NCBI GenBank assembly: GCA_000403035.1
Contig: AQSL01000142.1
Span: 15,481 to 33,634, forward strand
Direction of reading: 5' to 3'
Length of the DNA: 18,154 nt
From: Candidatus Latescibacter anaerobius SCGC AAA252-E07
Lineage (GTDB): Bacteria; Latescibacterota; Latescibacteria; Latescibacterales; Latescibacteraceae
Notes under the pieces: model-generated
What the model saw: the letters and a program-made list of their open reading frames with translations, nothing else
Database searches by the model: none
Told to the model about the DNA's origin: nothing
Program-made: the position numbers and the translations under genes
Shown: positions 1 through 8,909 of the stretch, piece after piece
Layout: every line of letters starts with the position of its first letter
Position numbering within the stretch: position 1 is the first letter of the stretch

Positions 1-472
1 GCTGCTGCTGGACAACCGACAGGTCTTTGCACGCCTTTTAGGCATTTTTTGTCAAAGAATCGGGTGAAATGACCGATATATCATCGTTTCGTTGTCGTAC
101 AAGGTTTTTTGATATCTTATCTTGAAAAAACAATAGATTCAAGGGTATTTTTTAAATCAGTGTGGTAAAAAGGATGAGATTTTAATTCTGAATGATTTGA
201 GATTTCATAAAAATATTCTATATTATTGGGGGGAATTTTTCATTATAAAGTGGTAAATGGTGAGATTAAAAAAGTGTTGTATAAGGATAGAAAAAGAATT
301 TGATAAATAAATTTTGATATGTTATTTATATAGAAAATATAAAATTGTTTTGACGACGTACATTTTGGTGAAATAATTTTATGGGTTAAGGAGTCCACTT
401 TGTTCTGAAGAGATACATTTCAATTCGGTCCTTTAATAACACAACAAGTGGGCCGATGAGTGGTGACAGGTC
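1..472. other. Gene-poor left edge and tamB upstream region
   Basis: No complete gene can be supported here. The first 67-72 bases are open in two forward frames (ending at TGA 65-67 and TGA 70-72), so the 3' end of a truncated upstream gene is possible. A reverse-strand start at 43-45 is also open to the edge but has no ribosome binding site. Bases 73-345 are very AT-rich with stops in all frames. A weak AT hairpin pairs 104-110 with 125-131 around a 14-base loop and lacks the GC-rich stem of a good terminator. The rest is the likely promoter and leader of the tamB-like gene. Confidence 0.5.
350..379 (+). promoter_or_regulatory. Candidate promoter for the tamB-bamA operon
   Basis: TTGACG at 350-355 and TAATTT at 374-379 are separated by 18 bases, close to a sigma-70-type -35/-10 pair. 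The site lies about 95 bases upstream of the tamB-like ATG and is the best match in the leader. It is inferred from sequence alone. Confidence 0.35.
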
Positions 473-3400
473 ATGAGTATTATCATTAAAATGGGAATTG
501 TAATTGCGCTTTGTATCGTCATGTGCCTGGCTGTACTCTATTTTTTTACGATACCGTACGGCGAAAATATCATTCGCAGTACTATTGAAAAAAAAATCGG
601 AGAATCGCTCGGACTGCAGGTACGGATTGGTTCGTTTGAAACGAATCTTCTTTCGCGTGTCCAGATTGGTGATGTTTCACTAAGAGAGGTATCCGGTACA
701 GAAAAACTCCCTTTTGCTTCTGTGGAGTATGCCTGTGCTGAATACCGGCTGTGGCGTGTGCTCTCTCTGAAACCATATATCGATCAGTTTACCATTGATA
801 GTTTATCTGTTAATGTTATACGCGACAGCAGTGGATATCGGCTCCCCGTTTCTCGTAAAAAGAAAAGACAGGATAAACCTCAAAAACCTCTGGATTTCGG
901 TTTTCAGTTCGCACATCTGGATTTGGGTAATTCTTCAGTTACATACGATGATTATTCTGTGCCGTTGTACGTTTCCGCCAGTGATATCAATGTAAACATT
1001 CGTGAGAAAAACGACAGCGAGTACATGCTTCGATTGCTTGCCGGTGGATGGGAAATCGTATACCGTGATCATCCGGTTTCTCTTGACAGTCTTACAATAT
1101 CAAGCACCATATCACCGGATGAAATTTTCATAGAGTCTCTCGAGCTTTCGCTTCCCGGTCTTCAGGGTTACCTGCAAACGACTGTGGATATGGCTGATTC
1201 ACCATGGCGAATTAACGGAGCAGCAAGAATTCAGGGAAACATTACTCCAATTGCAGAACTCTTCGGCGACACAATCCCCGAAAGAGTATATCCGCGAAAA
1301 GGGAAAACAGAAACTACCTTTGGATTTTCCGGAACGATTGATGATCCTGAAATTACATTATCAATGGGAGTTCATGATGTAGAATTTAAAGATACTTTCC
1401 TTGAAAATCTTACTCTTGAAGGTAATTATCGTAACCGACTTCTGAATTTGCAAAGAATCTCACTGGAACTTCTTGATGGCACTGTGTTTGGTAAAGGAAC
1501 GGTTGCCACTGATTCTTTATTTAATCATAATTTTTCACTTGAAATAAGTAAAATTAATTTTGAACGTATTTGGGAATTAGTTTATCACGATGTTTCTCCT
1601 TATAAAGGACGCTTCAATGGGTCTCTTGAAACAAGCGGACCGTTAAAAACTCCACAAAAGGTACATGCAAAGACCCACCTTTCTTTTGATGAAGTAACCT
1701 ATCAATCGCAACAGCTCGAGGATTTTAATACTGATATTTCATTTAAGGATGGTGTATTCGATCTCGAATTCAAACAGTCCACAACAGAATTACGTGCCGG
1801 AATTACACTTGATAAAGACGAAATTCTGGGAAATTTTCAATTCCATACAACAAAGCCAGGTGACCTCACTGGATTTGCAAAGATATTTGATCTGTATGGT
1901 TCTCTTGATGCAAAAGGGGTGTTATCAGGCAACCTAAAAAATCCTTCTATAATCACCGATTTAAGCGGTCATAATATCCGTATTTACGGATTCCCTCTCG
2001 ACTCTTTAAAGGGTAAAGTAATATATGAAAATAAAAAAGTTTCTTTTGAAGAGTGTGCATTTTCCGGAAATGTCGCATCGGTTGATTCTCTTACTAATCA
2101 TTTCCATGTACCCGATCTGTATGGAGGTTTATTTTACAGTGGGATTCTCAACGGGCCGTTGAGTGATCCTGACGGTCAGATTGAACTTCGCTTTACCCGG
2201 CCGGCTTACAAGAATTTTCAATTTGATCGTATTGAAGCAAAATTAAGTATCACCGACAGGAAAGTTGTATGTAAATATTCCCGAATTGAAAAGGATTCTC
2301 TTGCTGTGGAACTTCACGGCAATTACACAATCCCATCATCAAGTGGTGATGCTGAGCTGGTATTTTCAAGACTGACAGAGGACAGTTCACAATCCGAGAT
2401 CAAACAGAGAAATGACAGCATGAAGGAAGGCTTGTCAGTTTCTGAAGAACTTATTTTAGGGAAAATGAATCTTGAGTTTGCTTTTGCCGATTTAGAAAAC
2501 ATTTTACTCAACGCCAACGGAGTAGATTTGAATATCGGTCAGATTATACATATGTATTCAGATTCTTTGCAAGTCACTGGTTTACTTGATTTTAATCTTG
2601 AATTCAAAGGATCCCCTCGGAATCCTACAGGCAATCTCCAGTTCGTTTTAAATGATCCCGGTGTAAAAGGGGTTGCAATTGATTCTGTCAGCAGCACACT
2701 TCGGATTGATCATGACAAACTTACCATTAGCATGGTGGAGATGTATTTAAATAGCCAGAGAACATGGGCCACGGCCGAGATAGGACTGAAACGTTCGTCA
2801 AGCGGTTACCCTACCATTACAGGGCAAAGTAACATTCGCTGTAATGCTGAAGGTAAAAACATTACCGCACAACTCCTCAAGCTCGTCATGCCTCCCGAAA
2901 TGGGCTTTACCGGGAGCAGCACCTATAATCTTGAATGTCAGGGTACGCTACGGAAACCCGGCATAAGTGGAGTTTTTCACATTATCGACGCTGAATTGCA
3001 GGTCAAACCCGATACTCCTCCGATACAGAATTTGAATATCCGTGCTGTTCTTCAGGATTCAGTACTCATCATCGATCCTGCAGAAGGAACAATTAACGGT
3101 GAGCATGTAATCGTGAACGGGATTGCGGCCACGAACGACTGGGAGCAGTTCAGAACAGAGGTATCAGTGCGTGTTGCCGATAATACTGTCATCGAGAGCG
3201 CAGGAATAGTATCTGCTGATACACTCGATTACCGGGTTACTATTTCCGACATGGATATTGCAGTAATGCAAACAATGATATCAAATTCCAAGAATTTGAG
3301 CGGTGGAGTAACTGCCATGCTGAAAATATCCGGGACATTACGGGATCCTGTGATTGAAGGAGACCTGACTGTCACGGATGTTTCATTTATTTTTCCGCTG

Positions 3401-4552
3401 TTAGAACTACCTGTTACTCAGGGGTATACGGCGTTACGGTTCGATCGTAATACTGTCCATATGGATTCACTTTCAGCCGATGTGAACAAAGGGAAGCTTT
3501 TTGCATATGGAACAGTAGTTCACGACAAAGGCGCACTTTCAGAAATTGATATAAAAGCAGGGATACTGAACACAACGATTTATCGTCCGAAAGAATATAC
3601 TCTGACAATTGATTCCGCATTTCTTACCTGTAAGAAACAGGATAATTATTATAACCTCGAAGGTGAAATCGTACTTGGGGAAAGTCGTTTGGTGAAAGAT
3701 TTTCCGCCAAGATCGTTCATTACATTCTTGCAGAAAGTAGAACGTCCTTCGAAAACACCTTCACCCCTATTGCAGCAGATCAGGACGAATGTACTGATAA
3801 AAGGCAGTCAGAAATTATGGATTGATAACAACCTTGCACGCATGCGAATTCGCTCTGAAATCGGTTTGATTGGCACCATTGCCCATCCCAATGTTACCGG
3901 GCGATTGTCTGTGGAGGAAGGATATGTGGTATATCTTAATAAGAAGTTCAAGATAAATAGAGGTATTATTGATTCTTTTGATCAAAATCGTTTCAGTCCT
4001 GAGTTTGATTTTCAGGCAGAATCAAATCTTAAAAGCTATCAAACTGTGTCAAGAGTTCCATATCATATAACGATGAATGTAAATGGAACCATGGATAAAA
4101 TAATTTTCGAGTTGACCTCAGATCCACCGGAGGATAAATCTGATATTATCGCACTTTTGACCGTGGGTGCAACACGTGATCAACTGACCGGTCGAAGCTT
4201 AGATGGAACTGATGTATCACTAACCGAATTATTGAAAGAACGAGCAGCAGAATTATCCAGTCAAAAAATTTCCAGTTATGTTTCACAGAAGGCAGGAAAT
4301 TTTTTGGGACTTGAGGAAATCAGCATTGAGGGCAATCTATTTCAAGTCGGTAAATCATCCGGACCGCAGCTTATCGCATCTGAAAAAATTTCTAATCGCA
4401 TGGACATCAACTATACTACGGCTGTTGGTCACCTGAACGAACAAAGAATACGTCTCGATTACCTCCTGAATAAATATTTTTCACTGGTGGGTGAGACCGA
4501 TCAAAAAGGACGATCTGGTATTGATTTAAAATATCGGTTGAGGTTCAAATGA
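473..4552 (+). CDS. tamB: TamB-like AsmA/DUF490-family envelope protein
   Basis: The 1359-residue protein has an N-terminal hydrophobic anchor (about residues 8-26) and then a very long, low-complexity beta-rich region. It contains repeated Gly-x-(Leu/Thr)-(Lys/Arg)-(Asn/Asp)-Pro turns, such as GNLKNPS, GSPRNPT and GTLRDPV. That is typical of the AsmA-like/TamB superfamily, whose members form periplasm-spanning hydrophobic grooves. The last 300 or so residues look like the TamB C-terminal domain (DUF490) and end in a barrel-like KYRLRFK. E. coli TamB has 1259 residues, so the length fits. Known members work with TamA in outer-membrane protein assembly or move phospholipid between membranes; which applies here is not shown. 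ATG 473 is the first start after an in-frame TGA at 464-466, with only a weak AGG upstream. The stop overlaps the next start by 4 bases (ATGA). Confidence 0.88.
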   Translation: MSIIIKMGIVIALCIVMCLAVLYFFTIPYGENIIRSTIEKKIGESLGLQVRIGSFETNLLSRVQIGDVSLREVSGTEKLPFASVEYACAEYRLWRVLSLKPYIDQFTIDSLSVNVIRDSSGYRLPVSRKKKRQDKPQKPLDFGFQFAHLDLGNSSVTYDDYSVPLYVSASDINVNIREKNDSEYMLRLLAGGWEIVYRDHPVSLDSLTISSTISPDEIFIESLELSLPGLQGYLQTTVDMADSPWRINGAARIQGNITPIAELFGDTIPERVYPRKGKTETTFGFSGTIDDPEITLSMGVHDVEFKDTFLENLTLEGNYRNRLLNLQRISLELLDGTVFGKGTVATDSLFNHNFSLEISKINFERIWELVYHDVSPYKGRFNGSLETSGPLKTPQKVHAKTHLSFDEVTYQSQQLEDFNTDISFKDGVFDLEFKQSTTELRAGITLDKDEILGNFQFHTTKPGDLTGFAKIFDLYGSLDAKGVLSGNLKNPSIITDLSGHNIRIYGFPLDSLKGKVIYENKKVSFEECAFSGNVASVDSLTNHFHVPDLYGGLFYSGILNGPLSDPDGQIELRFTRPAYKNFQFDRIEAKLSITDRKVVCKYSRIEKDSLAVELHGNYTIPSSSGDAELVFSRLTEDSSQSEIKQRNDSMKEGLSVSEELILGKMNLEFAFADLENILLNANGVDLNIGQIIHMYSDSLQVTGLLDFNLEFKGSPRNPTGNLQFVLNDPGVKGVAIDSVSSTLRIDHDKLTISMVEMYLNSQRTWATAEIGLKRSSSGYPTITGQSNIRCNAEGKNITAQLLKLVMPPEMGFTGSSTYNLECQGTLRKPGISGVFHIIDAELQVKPDTPPIQNLNIRAVLQDSVLIIDPAEGTINGEHVIVNGIAATNDWEQFRTEVSVRVADNTVIESAGIVSADTLDYRVTISDMDIAVMQTMISNSKNLSGGVTAMLKISGTLRDPVIEGDLTVTDVSFIFPLLELPVTQGYTALRFDRNTVHMDSLSADVNKGKLFAYGTVVHDKGALSEIDIKAGILNTTIYRPKEYTLTIDSAFLTCKKQDNYYNLEGEIVLGESRLVKDFPPRSFITFLQKVERPSKTPSPLLQQIRTNVLIKGSQKLWIDNNLARMRIRSEIGLIGTIAHPNVTGRLSVEEGYVVYLNKKFKINRGIIDSFDQNRFSPEFDFQAESNLKSYQTVSRVPYHITMNVNGTMDKIIFELTSDPPEDKSDIIALLTVGATRDQLTGRSLDGTDVSLTELLKERAAELSSQKISSYVSQKAGNFLGLEEISIEGNLFQVGKSSGPQLIASEKISNRMDINYTTAVGHLNEQRIRLDYLLNKYFSLVGETDQKGRSGIDLKYRLRFK

Positions 4553-6342
4553 AACTAATTTTTTTTAAAGCAATGGTAGTAATCGTGATGTTAATTCTTC
4601 CCGCTGGCAGTGGTGTGTGTGCACGCTCTGATAAGAAAATAAAGGTCGATAGAGTTTCATTTAACGGAGTGAGTGCTTTTTCATCACGCCGTCTCTCAAA
4701 AGTGATCATTACTCGTGTCTCAAAGGTTATAAGGTCGTATTATTACAACGAGGACATTTTCTTTGATGATATGAAATCACTCGAACTCTTCTATCATCAA
4801 AATGGCTACCTTGAAGCGGCAGTCACAAATTACGATGTAAAAATTGATTCAACGAATTTCAGAGCTCAGGTGAAAATTGTTATTGCAGAAGGTGAACGCA
4901 CCAATATTGAAGGTTTCAGTGTTCTGGGAAATTCTGTTTTTCCCGACAGTCTTTTGTTACAGGAAATAAACATAAAAGGAGGGGATCCGTTCCTGAGAAA
5001 AAGGATTGATAACTCGACATTAAATCTTGTCACATTCTATGCCGATCATGGCTATCTGGATGCTGAAGTGCATCCTGATATTCGTTTCAATTCTGAGACT
5101 CACACTGCACTTATTGACTTCTATATTGTTGAGAAATCACAATTTGCAATTGGCGGAATACGGATTGAGGGATTAGAAAAGACACGGAAAAACGTTGTTA
5201 TGAGGGAGCTTGTTTTCAATCCCGAAGAAGTGATTAATTATTCCCTCCTGCTCAAATCCCAGCGAAATATTTACCTGACCGGTTTATTCCAGAGTGTGTT
5301 TATTCGTCCCCAGCCGTCATCAAGTGGCGATTCAACTAAAAAGGATATCCTGATTGAAATGAAGGAGGCGATGACAGGCGAGTTCAATGTGGCGGGCGGT
5401 TACGGTTCCGTTGATCGGGCACGAGGGAAAATTGAAGTCTATAACAACAATATGTGGGGTAAATCCCTGAAGCTCGGGCTTGTCGGAAAGATCAGTTTTA
5501 TCGAGCGCAGTATCGAAACGTCATTTTCCAATCCGTGGACATTCGGCAAACCGGTACATACTGATATGAATTTTCTTTTGGAATGGAAAGATGAGCCAGG
5601 ATATAACCTCGACCGAGTCGGTGAAAAGATGGTTGTTGGACGCAAATTCAATAATAACAATATTAACATGACTTTTAGAAACGAACGTACTAAATTAAGT
5701 CATATCAAGGTTACGAAAATACCGGATGAGTCGAAATTCAATACGAGAAGTGTAAAATTAACGTTCAACAGAGATACACGAGATAATTTATTTAACGCAA
5801 CCAGTGGTTATTTTTTTGAGACAAGCAGTGAATACGGATGGTTTGTTACGGAAAAAAACAGAAGATTTGTACGTTTTAACGGACAATTCAAATATTTTCA
5901 TCCTTTCAATTCGCTGACTACAGTTGGAACATCTGTTGAATTTGGAGTTATGAATGCAAATGGTGGATTATCATATATCCCGCTTCATGAAAGGTTATAT
6001 GCAGGCGGGCCAAATTCTATACGCGGCTTTGAGTATGAAAAATTAGGTCCGCTGGATAAGAAGAGAATACCTATCGGAGGTAGAGTAAAATTTGTATGGA
6101 ATCTCATGGAATTACGCCGCAGGATATATAAAATGATTGGCAGTGTCTTTTTTATTGATATCGGTAATGTATGGTTTTCATCCAGCGACATGAGATTGAA
6201 GGATGTACGCTCTGTGATAGGCATGGGATTACGCATCAATACGCCTATCGGATTGGGCCGTCTGGATTACGGAATTAAAGTTGACCGTCAAAAAGATGAA
6301 TCTAGGGGAGAATTGTATTTCAGTATGGGACAGGCTTTTTAA
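4549..6342 (+). CDS. BamA/TamA-family outer-membrane assembly protein with three POTRA domains
   Basis: This 597-residue protein starts with a signal peptide (hydrophobic core about 4-22, likely cleavage after VCA at 25). Three POTRA-like modules follow at about 31-115, 117-196 and 199-273, and a C-terminal 16-strand Omp85/surface-antigen barrel spans about 275-597. The L6 loop motif is visible as SIRGF with Arg492-Gly493-Phe494, and the chain ends in Phe as expected of a beta-signal. E. coli BamA has five POTRA domains and about 800 residues, while TamA has three and 577 residues, so the architecture favours TamA. The partner gene upstream being TamB-like supports this. A GAGG at 4540-4543, inside the end of tamB, sits five bases before ATG. 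Whether it is the cell's main BamA cannot be told from this window. Confidence 0.9.
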   Translation: MKLIFFKAMVVIVMLILPAGSGVCARSDKKIKVDRVSFNGVSAFSSRRLSKVIITRVSKVIRSYYYNEDIFFDDMKSLELFYHQNGYLEAAVTNYDVKIDSTNFRAQVKIVIAEGERTNIEGFSVLGNSVFPDSLLLQEINIKGGDPFLRKRIDNSTLNLVTFYADHGYLDAEVHPDIRFNSETHTALIDFYIVEKSQFAIGGIRIEGLEKTRKNVVMRELVFNPEEVINYSLLLKSQRNIYLTGLFQSVFIRPQPSSSGDSTKKDILIEMKEAMTGEFNVAGGYGSVDRARGKIEVYNNNMWGKSLKLGLVGKISFIERSIETSFSNPWTFGKPVHTDMNFLLEWKDEPGYNLDRVGEKMVVGRKFNNNNINMTFRNERTKLSHIKVTKIPDESKFNTRSVKLTFNRDTRDNLFNATSGYFFETSSEYGWFVTEKNRRFVRFNGQFKYFHPFNSLTTVGTSVEFGVMNANGGLSYIPLHERLYAGGPNSIRGFEYEKLGPLDKKRIPIGGRVKFVWNLMELRRRIYKMIGSVFFIDIGNVWFSSSDMRLKDVRSVIGMGLRINTPIGLGRLDYGIKVDRQKDESRGELYFSMGQAF

Positions 6343-6363
6343 TAATTTTAAGGGTTCGGTTTC

Positions 6364-6393
6364 TATAATAGCAGTCATGAGGGAATTTATAAT
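6364..6393 (+). promoter_or_regulatory. Two TATAAT boxes upstream of corA
   Basis: Perfect TATAAT hexamers occur at 6364-6369 and 6388-6393 in the gap between the barrel gene and corA. Neither has a convincing TTGACA-like -35 at 16-18 bases. They may give corA its own promoter; AT-rich chance matches are the alternative. Confidence 0.25.
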
Positions 6394-6403
6394 ACTGCAA
6401 AGT

Positions 6404-6416
6404 TTATAAAGGAGGA
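6404..6416 (+). promoter_or_regulatory. Strong Shine-Dalgarno leader of corA
   Basis: TTATAAAGGAGGA with the GGAGG five bases before ATG 6421 fixes the corA start. The same 13 bases recur before the mscS-family gene at 7542-7554. Confidence 0.8.
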
Positions 6417-6420
6417 AAAG

Positions 6421-7485
6421 ATGCTCACATTTATAAAAAAAAGGTCTGATAAAATTGGATTACCTCCCGGAACACTTTCACATATTGGGAAAACACAGGA
6501 TAGAAAAGTAAACATTTCCGTAATCGATTATGATGAAGAGCACTTCCATGAGAAAACTGTAACGAATATTGACGAGTGCTTTCCTTATAAAGATAGTCCC
6601 ACGGTAACGTGGATTAATGTTGATGGAATCCATGATCCGGACATTATAAAATCGCTTGGGGACCACTTTGAGATTCATCCGCTTGTTCTTGAAGATATTA
6701 TGAACTCCGGACAGAGACCTAAACTGGAGGATTTTGATACCTATCTGTATATTGTTTTTAAAATGCTCTATTTTGATGAAGTTACAAATGCAATCAAAGG
6801 AGAACAGGTTAGTATTATTACAGGCCGTAATTTCCTCATAACGTTTCAGGAAAATGAAATTGATGTATTTGATTTTATTAGAGACAGACTCCGGAAATCC
6901 AAAGGCCGTATCAGAAAAATGGGAGTTGATTATCTGATGTATGCTCTGGTGGATGCAATTGTTGATAATTATTTCCTCATATTGGAAAAATTCGGGTCTC
7001 AAATCGAAGATATGGAAGAACGGGTGATGAATGATACATCTCAGGATACTATACAGACAATATATAGAATGAAACGTGAAATGGTGTTTTTGCGAAATTC
7101 AATCTGGCCTTTACGAGAGGTTTCAAGTCAGCTTGAAAGAGGAGAGATATCTTTTATACAGGAGAAAACACGAATATATTTACGGGATGTCTATGACCAT
7201 ACCATACAGGTGATAGATGCTGTTGAAGCATACCGTGAAATGGTATCAGGTTTACTTGATATATTTCTTTCGAGCCTGAGTAACCGCATGAATGAAGTAA
7301 TGAAAACTTTGACAATATTTGCAGCGATTTTTATCCCGCTTACTTTTGTTGCAGGGATTTACGGTATGAATTTTGAGTATATGCCGGAACTCAAGTTACG
7401 ATGGGGATACCCTACCCTTTTATTGACAATGTTTGTGATCGGTTTCTCTTTGGTTATGTATTTCAGGAAGAAGAGATGGTTTTAA
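6421..7485 (+). CDS. corA: CorA-family magnesium/cobalt transporter
   Basis: The protein has 354 residues, the usual CorA length. CorA is a homopentameric inner-membrane channel that brings Mg2+ (also Co2+, Ni2+) into the cell. The N-terminal cytoplasmic domain (about 1-290) opens with the family motif GLPPGTL at 14-20 and includes ISIITGRNF-like strands and long stalk helices. Two membrane helices follow near the C-terminus (about 295-315 and 328-346). The signature YGMNF, with Gly315-Met316-Asn317 as the selectivity filter, and a MPEL loop lie between them. The tail is Lys/Arg-rich, as in the family. An optimal GGAGG precedes the ATG. It lies 78 bases after the barrel gene and 72 before the mscS-family gene, so the three could share a transcript. 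A longer reading frame on the opposite strand is a shadow. Confidence 0.95.
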   Translation: MLTFIKKRSDKIGLPPGTLSHIGKTQDRKVNISVIDYDEEHFHEKTVTNIDECFPYKDSPTVTWINVDGIHDPDIIKSLGDHFEIHPLVLEDIMNSGQRPKLEDFDTYLYIVFKMLYFDEVTNAIKGEQVSIITGRNFLITFQENEIDVFDFIRDRLRKSKGRIRKMGVDYLMYALVDAIVDNYFLILEKFGSQIEDMEERVMNDTSQDTIQTIYRMKREMVFLRNSIWPLREVSSQLERGEISFIQEKTRIYLRDVYDHTIQVIDAVEAYREMVSGLLDIFLSSLSNRMNEVMKTLTIFAAIFIPLTFVAGIYGMNFEYMPELKLRWGYPTLLLTMFVIGFSLVMYFRKKRWF

Positions 7486-7541
7486 TATATAAATCGATCA
7501 ATTAAGAAAATATTATTTATCTAACTTCCTTATCTTTATCG

Positions 7542-7554
7542 TTATAAAGGAGGA
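7542..7554 (+). promoter_or_regulatory. Strong Shine-Dalgarno leader of the mscS-family gene
   Basis: TTATAAAGGAGGA repeats exactly the bases found before corA, here with GGAGG four bases from ATG 7558. It decides the start of the channel gene. Confidence 0.8.
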
Positions 7555-7557
7555 TCT

Positions 7558-8433
7558 ATGTTGAAAGTATTTAACAAATTTTGGCAGATACTCGAATCAC
7601 CCCTTCCATATATGCATAGTAAATCACTACTTTTATTGATTCAGTCAGCTCTAATACTTTTAATTGCCATTGTATTATCAAAATTATTTATCAGGTTTTT
7701 AAAACAGAAGATTTTCATCCGTTATAAAATAAAGGAAGGTTTACAAGAATCCATATCGCGTGTAATACATTATATTTTTATTATTATTGGTGTTCTGATA
7801 GCTCTGGATCATTTAGGGATCAACATGACTACGCTGGCAACATTCGGCGCTGTACTGATGGTTGGTATAGGATTTGGCCTGCAGAACATTACCAGCAATT
7901 TCATCAGCGGATTGATAATTCTATTTGAACGCCCGATTCAAGCCGGAGACTTCGTTGAAGTAGGAGGTGTATTGGGCAGAGTAACTGCGATAAAAGCACG
8001 GAGCACCACAGTTAACACCATAGATAACATATCAATAATTGTTCCTAATACTCAGTTTATTTCTGAAAGTCTTACAAACTGGAGTTACAAGGATACACAA
8101 ACCCGTCTTCACGTTAAGGTTGGTGTCTCGTATGGGTCGGACATTGAACTTGTTCGACAAACATTGCTTGATGTGGGGAGTGTGTACCCTGATGTACTCA
8201 AAAACCCTGAACCAAAGGTACTCTTTTATGAATTTGGTGAAAGCTCTCTCAATTTCGACTTGCTGGTCTGGACTGATAAACCACTAAAACAGTTCATAAT
8301 TCGAAGCGATCTTAATTTTGCAATTGTCCAGGCCTTCAGGAAAAATGGAATAGAAATTCCATTCCCACAGTGGGACCTTCATGTCAGATCGTCAATTCCC
8401 ATAAAGACAGTGGAAACCCGGAATCATTCATGA
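7558..8433 (+). CDS. MscS-family small-conductance mechanosensitive channel
   Basis: The 291-residue protein has three hydrophobic helices at about 23-48, 66-86 and 91-124. The third is the Gly/Ala-rich pore helix, running through VGIGFGLQN and then FERPIQAGD, the hallmark of MscS channels. The middle beta domain (about 125-185) contains VGRVTAIKARSTTV-like and VPNTQF motifs, and the C-terminal alpha/beta domain ends with IEIPFPQWDLHVR, a classic end of the family. Such channels open under membrane tension and release ions and small solutes during osmotic downshock. E. coli MscS has 286 residues, so it appears complete. Its position just after corA suggests shared expression for ion and osmotic balance, which is inference. 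No clear terminator follows. Confidence 0.95.
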   Translation: MLKVFNKFWQILESPLPYMHSKSLLLLIQSALILLIAIVLSKLFIRFLKQKIFIRYKIKEGLQESISRVIHYIFIIIGVLIALDHLGINMTTLATFGAVLMVGIGFGLQNITSNFISGLIILFERPIQAGDFVEVGGVLGRVTAIKARSTTVNTIDNISIIVPNTQFISESLTNWSYKDTQTRLHVKVGVSYGSDIELVRQTLLDVGSVYPDVLKNPEPKVLFYEFGESSLNFDLLVWTDKPLKQFIIRSDLNFAIVQAFRKNGIEIPFPQWDLHVRSSIPIKTVETRNHS

Positions 8434-8909
8434 TAGTAATCTCAAAATCTTTTATGGGTTGAAATAAAAGTAATGAACTTGGTTTATCACCTCTGTTCAG
8501 GTCTTAATTTTTTTATTCGTTTCCTTCTTAGTGGTTTTTTTTATGTTCCGCTATTTCACTTTTCTTGCATATTCGAAAAAACATATTTTTTTTTAATAAA
8601 GAGGTCCAAAGAGTGGGGCAGATCATGTGAAGCGAAAAGTGTACTGCAATTGATGATAAAAATGTCAAGGGAATATCGCAAAAGTGTCAAGAAATCGGCT
8701 TCAGGATTAAGGGATAAAATCATGTTTAATTTGCACTGAGTTGAATTTATTTTGTCCTGGCATAAATTGATATACTCAAACAAAAACAAAAGATAATTCA
8801 AACATTTTATCCATGAGATATTTTTTTATCTATTGGAATTTTTACATACATATTCCGCACGTTAATTTCATAATATCATAATGATTTTTGATTCTTGAAA
8901 ATTCTGCCG
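8434..8909. other. Convergent gene-poor region
   Basis: This gap lies between the plus-strand channel gene and the minus-strand LpxR-like gene. It is AT-rich with several T runs. Overlapping open frames of 80-90 codons exist on both strands (8473-8739 plus, 8556-8801 minus), but neither has a ribosome binding site or a recognisable product. At 8661-8691 there is a spaced repeat. A weak AT-only hairpin (AGATA/TATCT around 7 T, near 8817-8833) might slow transcription but is not a convincing terminator. Confidence 0.6.
8663..8691. repeat. Spaced direct repeat TGTCAAG, 22-base period
   Basis: TGTCAAG occurs at 8663-8669 and 8685-8691, each preceded by AAA(A/G) and exactly 22 bases apart; on the other strand the core reads CTTGACA followed by (C/T)TTTT. 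Closely spaced end repeats like this occur at the termini of some IS21-type elements, but no transposase is present, so an IS remnant is only one explanation. Binding sites for a protein are another. Confidence 0.35.

Noticed and set aside
1..72. 3' end of an upstream gene or start of a reverse gene
   Set aside because: Several frames on both strands are open over this short edge, and none gives a recognisable protein end or a ribosome binding site.
6478..7002. 174-codon open frame on the minus strand
   Set aside because: It lies wholly within the well-supported corA gene on the opposite strand, lacks a ribosome binding site and its translation resembles no protein family.
8473..8739. 88-codon plus-strand ORF after the mscS-family gene
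   Set aside because: No ribosome binding site, Phe/Leu-rich translation from T runs, an equally long open frame on the other strand, and no recognisable domain.
8758..8776. Sigma-54-like TGGCA motif
   Set aside because: The matching GC element does not fall at the required spacing from TGGCA.
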